Assembly (NCBI RefSeq): GCF_014196715.1 | Contig: NZ_JACIEF010000002.1 | Location: 62,001 to 126,000 of the forward strand | Direction of reading: 5' to 3' | Length of the DNA: 64,000 nt | Source of the DNA: Pedobacter zeae | GTDB taxonomy: Bacteria > Bacteroidota > Bacteroidia > Sphingobacteriales > Sphingobacteriaceae | Shown here: positions 33,822-41,696 of the stretch, in pieces | Numbering within the stretch: the first letter of the stretch is position 1 | How the letters are laid out: every line of letters starts with the position of its first letter | The notes under the pieces: generated by a model | The model's input: only the letters and a program-made list of their open reading frames with translations | The model's database searches: none | What the model was told of the DNA's origin: nothing | Made by a program: the position numbers and the translations under genes

Positions 33822-34317
33822 CGGTTATTTGTTGGAAATCGTTATCGACGAACTTAAATGGCTTGTAAAAAACATAATGGGAATTGTATCCAACAATGTT
33901 ATAAAATTTTTGACTCTTGAGGCGTTGAGCATATTATTATAATTTAGATTTAGTTTTAAATATTTTTTAGCTAATATAATCATATTAAATTCAAACCTTT
34001 ATTACCTTTCAAATGAACGATAAACGCCATCAAAGCTCTCAAGACAATTTAGCCTTTATGGCAACTCTAAAGAAAGAACTTAATGTAACTATTATTACTT
34101 TTTTATCATTCAAACGTTTCTCTATAAATTTAATAAACTTTGTTTTGTGATGCAAGTTTTTGGGAAACCAGCCCTAATAGATTCGATTTCGTTCCATACG
34201 GATCTCAAATCTCATAATACCACCTTTTTTTAATGCTATAAACATATTTTATCTAGCCTTAATCGTATTATTACTGACCTACATTATATCACTTAAAGAA
34301 ATCCTTCAACCACTCGG
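33822..34317. other. AT-rich intergenic region, no supported gene
   Basis: Holds the upstream region of the HamA-like gene and one 45-codon ORF from 34013 with no recognisable features. Nothing else is supported. Confidence 0.35.
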
Positions 34318-34407
34318 GTGTTTTGCAAGATGTATTTTTGTATACACAAAAAATCTTGCGCCCTTGAGGTCGGGTATTTCCTCGGAACTCGGAAATACTT
34401 AAAACAC
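34318..34407. other. Nested inverted repeats: predicted multi-stem junction
   Basis: Outer arms GTGTTTT (34318-34324) and AAAACAC (34401-34407) enclose two hairpins: GCAAGAT/ATCTTGC (34325-34331 with 34353-34359, extended inside by TTTTTGT/ACAAAAA) and GTATTTCC/GGAAATAC (34374-34381 with 34391-34398). The first hairpin abuts the outer stem directly. It could be a structured RNA, a recombination or replication site, or a cruciform. No gene overlaps. Confidence 0.6.
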
Positions 34408-34977
34408 TAATAAATCATCCAAAAATTCTGCAATATCTAATTGGTAATGTATTCTAAAAATGAATAATCTCGAGTATCCTAAAGGGAAGACGTGTTTGAA
34501 AACTACGAATATGCGAGATTTATATCGATAAATAAGATATCCCTAGTGCAGAGGAAGAAAGCTAAAAATAAGAATGCTTGTTAGTCACCCCTATAATTAA
34601 AAAGCTAGTAGTAAAAACCTTTTCAAAGTCGGAAGCTATCTAAGTTTCGAGCAAAATTAGCATCATAAAAGTTAAAGGTCTGACTAGGTTCTGCCATCAT
34701 CTGCTTTAATTTATCATAAAGATTGGAACGAATTTATAAAAATGCTTTACAATGGCCAGTGCTCACCTGTGGCTTGTGGGCCCCACCATAATGCTAATTT
34801 GCTTCTACCGATAAATTTTGATTTCAAAAAAATATCCGAATCACTATTCTGAAAAAAAGGTATAAATCCAAATTGCATAATTCCGAAGTAGTACATATGG
34901 CAAAAAGCACGGGATCCCGAACGTAATATACAAATGATCATTTAACGTGTAATTAATTTTAGGTTTATCCACAGCTT
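34408..34977. other. Intergenic region upstream of the recombinase unit
   Basis: A 64-codon minus-strand ORF (34747-34941) exists but has no protein-like character. No other feature seen. Confidence 0.35.
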
Positions 34978-35133
34978 ATGAGATATCTACCGATAGCGCG
35001 AATTACCCCTGAGAAATTAATGGAAATGCTAAAGAAAAAAGGTGTAAAAATGTCTATAAATCAAGCGAAGGAAATCTTGGATTTGCTATATATTTTAGCT
35101 ATTTTGGAAGTAGAGCAAGTTTTAAAAAGATGA
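34978..35133 (+). CDS. Small protein translated ahead of the serine recombinase
   Basis: 51 aa, beginning MRYLPIARITPEKLMEML with a helical amphipathic body (INQAKEILDLLYILAILEVE). Its TGA overlaps the ATG of the recombinase (ATGA at 35130-35133), the signature of translational coupling. Possibly a recombination directionality factor or regulator, based only on size and position. Confidence 0.6.
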   Translation: MRYLPIARITPEKLMEMLKKKGVKMSINQAKEILDLLYILAILEVEQVLKR

Positions 35134-36683
35134 TTACAGCAGATTTATACATTAGAGTAAGTACTGATGAACAGGCTGATAAGGGGTATTCGCAACGCAA
35201 CCAAGAAGAGGTTTTACAGAAATATTGTTTCGCCAGAGATATCAAAGTGAGGAAAGTTGTTTTTGAGGATCATTCCGCCAAAAGCTTCATACGCCCTGCA
35301 TGGCAAAAATTATTGGCAGATCTAAAAAAGAAAAGAGGACAAACGGATTTGGTACTTTTCACCAAATGGGACAGATTCAGCAGAAATGCAGGAGATGCCT
35401 ATCAGATGATAAAAATTTTGGCTGATCTCGGTATAGAGCCTCAGGCCATTGAGCAGCCTCTTGATATCTCCATTCCTGAAAACAAAATGATGCTGGCTTT
35501 CTATCTCGCAGCTCCCGAGGTGGAAAATGATAGAAGAGCGCTCAATACTTTTCACGGAATGAGAAGAGCAAGAAAAGAAGGGCGATGGATGGGACCTGCG
35601 CCCATAGGTTATACTAACAAAGTAACCGAAGACGGGCGAAAGTATATTTGTCCTGTAGAGCCCCAAGCGTCAATAATGAAGTGGGTATATGACGAATTAG
35701 CTACGGGTAAGTGGTACATTGATCAGATCTGGAAGGCGGCATCGAATAAAGGGCTGAAGACAGGCAGAAAAAATTTTTGGCAGATTATTAGAAATCCCAT
35801 TTACTGCGGTAGGATACCCATTGCGAAATACAAGGAGGAGGAAGCCCATACTGTTATGGGCCAACATAAAGCGATAGTTTCAGAAAGAATTTTTTATAAA
35901 GCTATGGATGTTTTGAACGGTAGAAACAAACCAAAAAAGACGACTATATCTTCTCCTGATGCGCTTCCCTTGCGTGGCTTTCTGATCTGTCCAAAGTGCG
36001 GCTACATGCTCTCAGGTAGTGCTTCAAAAGGTTACAGCAAGCACTATCACTATTACCATTGCTTTTCGAAATGTGGAGTGAGATATAGCGCGGAAAAAGT
36101 CAATAAACTTTTTGTGGAGGAGTTAAAAAAATACACTATAGATCCACTCTTGCATGAGGCGTATGTTATGATTTTGAAGCAGGTTTATCAAGCTTTTTCA
36201 AGTGAAGATAATAATGAATTATTAAATGTAAAAAAACAGTTGGAGGAGTTTAATAATAGAATTTCTAAGGCTAGGGACAAAATGCTCAATGATGTAATTC
36301 TTGATTTTGAGTACAGGAAAATAAAATCAGACTGTGAAAGAAATATCCTTATTCTTGAAAATAGACTCATCGATTTATCCAGGGGAAAAGAGAATATTGG
36401 TGAATTAATCGGAAAAGCGACTGGGTTGCTCAAAAACCTTCATGAAATATATATAGAGGCAGATTCTGAAGGAAAAAGGCGATTAATTAGTTCGATCTAT
36501 CCCCAAAAACTCACTTTTGACGGAACACAACATCGAACTGTTCGAATGAATGAGGCTGTACGCGTTCTAGGTACTTTAAAGGCCGTTTTTGAGGGCAAAA
36601 AAAAGGGGCAAACCAAACAAAAATTTGATTTGCCCACTATGGTAGCGGGGAGCAGGATCGAACTGCCGACCTCAGGGTTATGA
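35130..36683 (+). CDS. Large serine recombinase / integrase
   Basis: 517 aa. Resolvase domain (1-150) with the nucleophile Ser11 in YIRVSTDEQ and the Arg-rich LFTKWDRFSRN; recombinase domain (about 160-270: GPAPIGYTNK, IIRNPIYCG); zinc ribbon near 287 (CPKC ... CFSKC); coiled coil about 355-430. The reading frame runs 44 bp into the tRNA-Met gene on the opposite strand, so its last residues VAGSRIELPTSGL come from the attachment site. Adjacent to the island end, it is almost certainly the integrase that inserted the island. Confidence 0.93.
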   Translation: MITADLYIRVSTDEQADKGYSQRNQEEVLQKYCFARDIKVRKVVFEDHSAKSFIRPAWQKLLADLKKKRGQTDLVLFTKWDRFSRNAGDAYQMIKILADLGIEPQAIEQPLDISIPENKMMLAFYLAAPEVENDRRALNTFHGMRRARKEGRWMGPAPIGYTNKVTEDGRKYICPVEPQASIMKWVYDELATGKWYIDQIWKAASNKGLKTGRKNFWQIIRNPIYCGRIPIAKYKEEEAHTVMGQHKAIVSERIFYKAMDVLNGRNKPKKTTISSPDALPLRGFLICPKCGYMLSGSASKGYSKHYHYYHCFSKCGVRYSAEKVNKLFVEELKKYTIDPLLHEAYVMILKQVYQAFSSEDNNELLNVKKQLEEFNNRISKARDKMLNDVILDFEYRKIKSDCERNILILENRLIDLSRGKENIGELIGKATGLLKNLHEIYIEADSEGKRRLISSIYPQKLTFDGTQHRTVRMNEAVRVLGTLKAVFEGKKKGQTKQKFDLPTMVAGSRIELPTSGL

Positions 36684-36716
36684 ATCCTGCGCTCTAACCA
36701 TCTGAGCTACCCCGCC
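36640..36716 (-). tRNA. tRNA-Met (CAT)
   Basis: Minus-strand cloverleaf GGCGGGG...CCCCGCT plus discriminator A and an encoded CCA, D-arm GCTCAGATGGTTAGAGC, T-arm GGCAGTTCGATCCTGC and anticodon CAT. Probably elongator Met; tRNA-Ile2 (lysidine-modified CAT) is the alternative. The anticodon stem shows one A-C mismatch at its inner end. Its 3' half is the island attachment site. Confidence 0.92.
36642..36685. repeat. Island attachment-site repeat at the tRNA
   Basis: Matches 22225-22268 in direct orientation with one substitution. The identity ends in the anticodon loop, and the full tRNA continues to 36716 only here. Confidence 0.85.
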
Positions 36717-37605
36717 GGGTGTATATTTACTGTATAACGTAAATACAACTATGGTTATTTTTAAGAGCTGCAAATATAGAATAAATATACATTCTATAAA
36801 AAAGAAATGTGAAAAATACTTTAAAGCGCTATTAATCAGTAAATTTTATTGTTTTGAATAGGCTGTAAGGGTTGTTTTGGCTGCTAACGGAGCCTGTTTT
36901 TAGCCGGCGGTAACCTAAGGAACAGCGATATTTACAGGGAGCTTAAGCGATTGTTGGTTACTACAATGGTGTCATCAGGCCTGTTTTTGCTGTATTCGGA
37001 GATATTTCATGTTATGGAAAGACCAGGTGTATCGGGGCGCTATACCTGTTGGTGCGAGCAAGTTATCCCCAAGTTGACCTTTGCTGTAGCTGGTGTTCGC
37101 CAGATCTTTACCTTTTAGGTAATGAATGAGGTAACGCCAGGGTAAAGAATGGGTAAGCAAAGGGTTAACATGGGGTTAACCTGGTATACAGAAAAGGTAA
37201 ACAAAAGGTAAAGAATAGGTAGAGAAAGGTAAACAAGGGGGTAGAGAAAGGTAAACTATCCTATTACAGGAATAATTAAAGGGAAGGAGGCGTTTGGCGG
37301 TAGGCGTTTGGTGTGAATCATCTGGCGCCGGATATCGTATGGTTGAAGATTGTTTCACCCGGTTAAGAATCGCTTTCGCAATGACGCAGGAGGCGGCGGG
37401 TTGGGGTGGTTATCCGGAATCGGTTAACTGATTCAAACCATCAGCCGGTTACCCCAATAACCACTAAACCAATGGCAAATGAACCAATGCACCACCACCC
37501 GAAACCAATAAAAATTATATTGTTGCAGATATAGAATAAATTACCTTTCTTTAGAAAAATAATATTAAAAAAGTAGTCCGGAAATTATCCTGGTAGAGTA
37601 CTAAC
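36717..37605. other. Long intergenic region with degenerate GGTAAA repeats
   Basis: No gene supported. Between about 37140 and 37256 the motif GGTAAAC/GGTAAAG/GGTAGAG recurs around ten times, giving a purine-rich low-complexity patch. Two minus-strand ORFs of about 60 codons here look like chance. Confidence 0.5.
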
Positions 37606-37986
37606 ATGGCAGAAAAGAAAAAATTTACACTAGAGTACGAAGTTAGATCGTCACCAAGAATATTATACAGTTTTATAAGTGAGCCAAACGGCTTATCGCA
37701 ATGGTTTGCGGACGATGTAAATTTCCGCGATCAGATATACACGTTTACCTGGGATGATGAGCAGCAAAAAGCAAAGCTTGTTGCCGTTAAAGAAAATAAA
37801 CTGGTTAAGTTTAAGTGGCTGGATGATGAACCTCAATGTTATTTTGAGATGGAAATTGTACAGGACGAATTAACCAATGATGTTGCCCTCTCGATTACTG
37901 ATTTTACTACCGATGAACTTCTGGCGGAGAAAAAACAGATCTGGGATAACCAGATCGATTACCTGATTAGCGTATTGGGTGCATAA
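37606..37986 (+). CDS. START-like (SRPBCC) domain protein
   Basis: 126-aa single-domain protein starting MAEKKKFTLEYEVRSSPRIL, with FISEPNGLSQWFADDV and FKWLDDEPQCYFEMEI, the pattern of the Bacteroidota START-like/AHSA1 group. A hydrophobic-cavity ligand binder of unknown ligand. Lies 30 bp before the LptF/G gene, but a -7 box in the gap suggests that gene has its own promoter. Confidence 0.85.
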   Translation: MAEKKKFTLEYEVRSSPRILYSFISEPNGLSQWFADDVNFRDQIYTFTWDDEQQKAKLVAVKENKLVKFKWLDDEPQCYFEMEIVQDELTNDVALSITDFTTDELLAEKKQIWDNQIDYLISVLGA

Positions 37987-38004
37987 TATTATCTCCGTAT
38001 TGTT

Positions 38005-38012
38005 TACCTTTG
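38005..38012 (+). promoter_or_regulatory. -7 box of the LptF/G gene
   Basis: TACCTTTG matches the consensus exactly and lies 4 bp before the GTG start, implying a leaderless or nearly leaderless transcript. Confidence 0.6.
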
Positions 38013-38016
38013 CAGG

Positions 38017-39441
38017 GTGAAAAAAATACATCTTCTGTTAATAAAAGCATTTGTGAAGCCATTCATAGCAACATTTTTTGTTATGATGTTTATTTTGTTG
38101 ATGTTTTTCCTCTTTAAATGGATTGATGATTTAATCGGAAAAGGTTTCGAGTGGTACACCATTTTGGAGCTGATGTATTATGCCTCGGCCGCCAACGTAT
38201 CAATGGCGCTTCCATTATCGGTACTACTTTCTTCCATCATGACTTTTGGTACACTTGGCGAAAATTATGAGCTTGTGGCCATTAAATCGGCTGGAATTTC
38301 TTTACAGAAGGCCATGCGCCCCTTATTTGTGGTGATTCTGATGCTCACCTTTGCTTCTTTCTTTTTTGCCAACTACATGCTGCCCAAGGCCAACCTGAAA
38401 TTTGGCTCGCTGCTGTATGATATCCGCAATAAAAAACTCTCCTTTTTAATCAAGCCTGGTGTTTTTAACAATGATATACCGGGTTATGCCATCCGTGTAG
38501 ATTCTAAAGAAGAAGATGGTACCCTGCACAATATCATGATTTACGATCACCGGGAGAACAACGGCATTCCGAAAATTATCCTGGCTAAAGAGGGTAAAAT
38601 GAGTAAAACCTCCGATGGTAAATTCCTGCAGCTTAACCTTAAAAACGGCATCCAGTACGAAGAGCAAGCCTCAAAGAATGGGATGTACAACCCAAGGCAG
38701 GTTTTTACCAGGAACCGTTTTAAAGAAACCTGGCCGCGTTTTGATATGTCGTCTTTCGATCCGAGTACTACCGACCCAAATGCATTTGGGAACAGTACCC
38801 CGATGCTTAACTTAAAGGGGATCGTAAAAAAACGCGATTCACTGAATAAGCAGCTCGATAGTTTAAATATCAGGACCATTGCCACTTTTACCAGTAACTT
38901 TAAACAGTTTAATACCGCTAAAGGCTATACCAAAGTGAAGGCTGTGCCTAAAGAAATTAATGACGTGATCCTGAAAAGTATTCCAAACGGATCGCGTAAG
39001 CAGGCGCTCGATAATGCCAGCAACACGGTGGCCAATATTATGCAGCACGTACCCAACTGGGTTCCGCGCCAAACCGATTTAATGGGCGAAATTATTTTTA
39101 CAACGGTAGAATATCAACGCAAGTTTACGCTGGCCGCCTCCTGCATACTGCTTTTCTTTATCGGTGCGCCACTGGGGGCTATTATCAGAAAAGGAGGGAT
39201 GGGCTTACCTGTGGTAGTGGCCATCTGTTTCTTCCTGGTGTACCATATTATTACCACCGTGGCCGAAAAATCAGCACGCGAAGGAAACCTGAACCCGATA
39301 TTCGGCATGTGGATCGCCGTAATTGTTTTGTCGCCATTGGCGGCCTTCTTAACCTATAAAGCCACGGTAGATTCGGCGCTGTTTGATGTGAATTATTACA
39401 AGGAGCTTATCCTTAAAGTGTTTAAAAAGAAGCAAAAATAG
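38017..39441 (+). CDS. LptF/LptG-family permease
   Basis: Inner-membrane subunit of the lipopolysaccharide export ABC complex (YjgP/YjgQ family), 474 aa. N-terminal helices about 10-110 carry SAANVSMALPLSVLLSSIMTFG and GENYELVAIKSAGIS, a periplasmic beta-jellyroll domain follows, and three C-terminal helices start near 365. GTG start at 38017 because no closer ATG precedes the KKIHLLLIK segment. Which of LptF or LptG it is cannot be told here. Confidence 0.9.
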   Translation: MKKIHLLLIKAFVKPFIATFFVMMFILLMFFLFKWIDDLIGKGFEWYTILELMYYASAANVSMALPLSVLLSSIMTFGTLGENYELVAIKSAGISLQKAMRPLFVVILMLTFASFFFANYMLPKANLKFGSLLYDIRNKKLSFLIKPGVFNNDIPGYAIRVDSKEEDGTLHNIMIYDHRENNGIPKIILAKEGKMSKTSDGKFLQLNLKNGIQYEEQASKNGMYNPRQVFTRNRFKETWPRFDMSSFDPSTTDPNAFGNSTPMLNLKGIVKKRDSLNKQLDSLNIRTIATFTSNFKQFNTAKGYTKVKAVPKEINDVILKSIPNGSRKQALDNASNTVANIMQHVPNWVPRQTDLMGEIIFTTVEYQRKFTLAASCILLFFIGAPLGAIIRKGGMGLPVVVAICFFLVYHIITTVAEKSAREGNLNPIFGMWIAVIVLSPLAAFLTYKATVDSALFDVNYYKELILKVFKKKQK

Positions 39442-39500
39442 GCCCCTTTTTCCTTTACTTACAAATGATATTTCGATCTGAATAATGCGTGATAAGGTTG

Positions 39501-39508
39501 TACATTTG
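39501..39508 (+). promoter_or_regulatory. -7 box of ribBA
   Basis: TACATTTG fits TAnnTTTG. Transcription would start near 39513, so the ribBA start codon must be the ATG at 39571 or 39583, not the earlier GTG at 39511. Confidence 0.55.
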
Positions 39509-39570
39509 TAGTGGTTTATGCTTGCGGAATAAAGTGGTTATACCGCACCGTACGCAAGTTTTGCCCGATA

Positions 39571-40794
39571 ATGCTAGATAAAATGCAAACGAAATTAAAC
39601 ACAATAGAAGAAGCCATCGCAGATATAAAAGCTGGTAAAGTGATTATTGTTGTAGATGATGAGAATAGAGAGAACGAAGGCGATTTCCTGACGGCTGCCG
39701 AAAATGCAACCCCCGAGATCATCAACTTTATGGCCACTTACGGACGTGGTTTAATCTGTGCGCCCTTAACCGAAGAGCGTTGTAAAGAACTGAACCTAAC
39801 CCTGATGGTGGGCAAGAATACAGCAGCTTACGAAACCAATTTTACCGTTTCGGTAGATCTGGTAGGCCATGGCTGTACCACGGGGATCTCAGCAAGCGAC
39901 CGTTCTAAAACCATGCTGGCTTTGGTAGATCCTAAAACCGACCCCGAAGAGTTGGGCAGACCCGGGCATATTTTCCCTTTAATTGCCAAAGATGGTGGTG
40001 TGATCAGGCGCGCTGGCCATACCGAAGCTGCGGTAGACCTAGCCCGTTTGGCCGGAATGAAACCGGCAGGTTTATTGGTAGAGATTTTAAAAGAAGACGG
40101 CGAAATGGCCCGGCTTCCGGATCTCTTTAAAATTGCCGAACAACATCAGCTAAAAATTATATCAATAGAAGATTTAATCGCCTACCGTTTAAACATCGAT
40201 AGTTTGATTAAACAGGAAGTTAGCATCAATTTACCTACTGCCTGGGGCGATTTTAAAATGACGGCTTATACACAGCTGGATAACAATGCCACACACCTGG
40301 CCATTTCTAAAGGCGAATGGAGCGCCAACGAACCGATTTTGGCACGGGTACACAGCTCTTGTGTAACGGGTGATATCTTTGGATCGTGCCGTTGCGATTG
40401 TGGTCCGCAGTTGCACAAGGCGCTCGAAATGATCGAAAAAGAAGGTAAAGGCATCGTTGTATACATGAACCAGGAAGGCAGGGGTATCGGACTGATTAAT
40501 AAATTACGTTCGTATAACTTACAGGATGCCGGTTTCGACACGGTAGAAGCGAATATTAAATTGGGCTTTAAAGGCGACGAACGCGATTATGGCGTAGGTG
40601 CGCAGATTCTGCGATCAGAAGGGGTTACTAAAATGCGCCTGATGAGTAATAACCCAACCAAAAGGGCCGGTTTAATAGGGTATGGCCTGGAGGTAGTAGA
40701 AAACATTCCGATCGAAATTGCAAGTAACATCCATAACGAACGTTATTTAGCGACCAAAAGAGATAAAATGGGCCATTCGATCATGAAGGGCTAG
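39571..40794 (+). CDS. ribBA: Bifunctional DHBP synthase / GTP cyclohydrolase II
   Basis: Makes the two first intermediates of riboflavin synthesis: 3,4-dihydroxy-2-butanone-4-phosphate from ribulose-5-phosphate (N-terminal Rib[19 protein letters not shown]) and the pyrimidine from GTP (C-terminal RibA). RibA has the zinc cysteines in [17 protein letters not shown] and the GTP-site segment [11 protein letters not shown]. Start at 39571 or 39583; the GTG upstream falls on the predicted transcription start. Followed by a strong terminator. Confidence 0.95.
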   Translation: MLDKMQTKLNTIEEAIADIKAGKVIIVVDDENRENEGDFLTAAENATPEIINFMATYGRGLICAPLTEERCKELNLTLMVGKNTAAYETNFTVSVDLVGHGCTTGISASDRSKTMLALVDPKTDPEELGRPGHIFPLIAKDGGVIRRAGHTEAAVDLARLAGMKPAGLLVEILKEDGEMARLPDLFKIAEQHQLKIISIEDLIAYRLNIDSLIKQEVSINLPTAWGDFKMTAYTQLDNNATHLAISKGEWSANEPILARVHSSCVTGDIFGSCRCDCGPQLHKALEMIEKEGKGIVVYMNQEGRGIGLINKLRSYNLQDAGFDTVEANIKLGFKGDERDYGVGAQILRSEGVTKMRLMSNNPTKRAGLIGYGLEVVENIPIEIASNIHNERYLATKRDKMGHSIMKG

Positions 40795-40860
40795 ATGAAG
40801 CGTTTGGCGTTCGGCATTTTTCCAGGCCAGCGCCTAGATGACCCGATCATAAAAAGAAGA

Positions 40861-40900
40861 AAGCCAGTATTGAACGCAGGTTCGATATTGGCTTTTTTAG
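40861..40900 (+). terminator. Intrinsic terminator of ribBA
   Basis: AAGCCAGTATTGAAC and GTTCGATATTGGCTT form a 15-bp stem with two wobbles around a 4-nt loop, followed by TTTTT. Confidence 0.8.
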
Positions 40901-40999
40901 TTGTTAAAGGCTTAAGCCGTGAACCGGGAGCTGATTTCACCAGGTCATCCCCCACACCATCGTCTTTTCAACCGGAGTGTAATGGAGTGGAGAAAGCTG

Positions 41000-41620
41000 T
41001 TTTGTCATCCTGAACGCAGTGAAGGATCTTTATTAATGCATTTTACCATCCTCAATTTATTGGTAATGGAGCTGTTGGCTTTTAGGGTAAAGATTCTTCA
41101 TTTCATTCAGAATGACAGCTTTTAAATTCGTTTTGTCATCCTGAACGCAGTGAAGGATCTTTATTCATGCATTTTACGATCCTCAATTTATTGGATAATG
41201 GAGCCGTTGGCTCTTAGGTTAAAGATTCTTCATTTCATTCAGAATGACAGGTTTTAAATTGGTTTTGTCATCCTGAGCGCAGCGAAGGATCTTTATTCAT
41301 GCATTTTACGATCCTCAATTTGTGGCGTAATGAAGCTGTTGATTCTTAGGTTAAAGATTCTTCATTTCATTCAGAATGAGAGGTTTTAAATTGGTTTTGT
41401 CATCCTGAGCGCAGCGAAGGATCTTCATTAATGCATTTTACCATCCTCAATTTATTGGGAATGGAGCTGTTAGCTTTTAGGGTAAAGATTCTTCATTTCA
41501 TTCAGAATGACAGCTTTTAAATTGGTTTTGTCATCCTGAACGCAGTGAAGGATCTTTATTCATGCATTTTACCATCCTCAATTTATTGGGTAATGAAGCT
41601 GTCGGCTCTTGGGTTACAGT
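41000..41620. repeat. Tandem array of REP-like inverted repeats, 131-132-bp period
   Basis: Units begin with TTTTGTCATCCTGA at 41000, 41131, 41263, 41395 and 41526 (four full, one partial). Within each unit, TGTCATCCTGAACGCAGTGA is matched in inverse by a partner ending TTCAGAATGACA, so each unit can fold on itself. Units differ by a few substitutions. Confidence 0.9.
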
Positions 41621-41696
41621 TAACCAATTAACCCTGGGCAATGAGCAATAAACTAATCAACCAATGACCAATGACCAATGAACTAATGAACCAATT

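Larger units (their letters stand above)
22225..36685. mobile_element. 14.4-kb genomic island integrated in tRNA-Met
   Basis: Bounded by 44-bp direct repeats from the tRNA 3' half, with a large serine recombinase at the tRNA end. Noticeably more AT-rich than the flanks. Cargo consists of putative anti-phage genes (HEPN-like, putAbiC-like, retron, Hachiman-like), MITE-like repeats and a pseudogene. No conjugation, replication or phage structural genes are visible, so it is an integrative island without its own transfer machinery. Confidence 0.85.

Noticed and set aside
34747..34941. 64-codon minus-strand ORF
   Set aside because: Rich in Phe and Cys without domain or start context; taken as chance in AT-rich DNA.
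36975..37358. Two minus-strand ORFs near 37 kb
   Set aside because: Composed of the low-complexity GGTAAA repeat strand and unremarkable sequence; no coding character.
40795..41125. Short ORFs after ribBA
   Set aside because: They cross the ribBA terminator and the REP-like array.
41000..41620. CRISPR array
   Set aside because: Units are 131-132 bp and similar over their whole length, without short repeats separated by unique spacers, and no cas genes are present.
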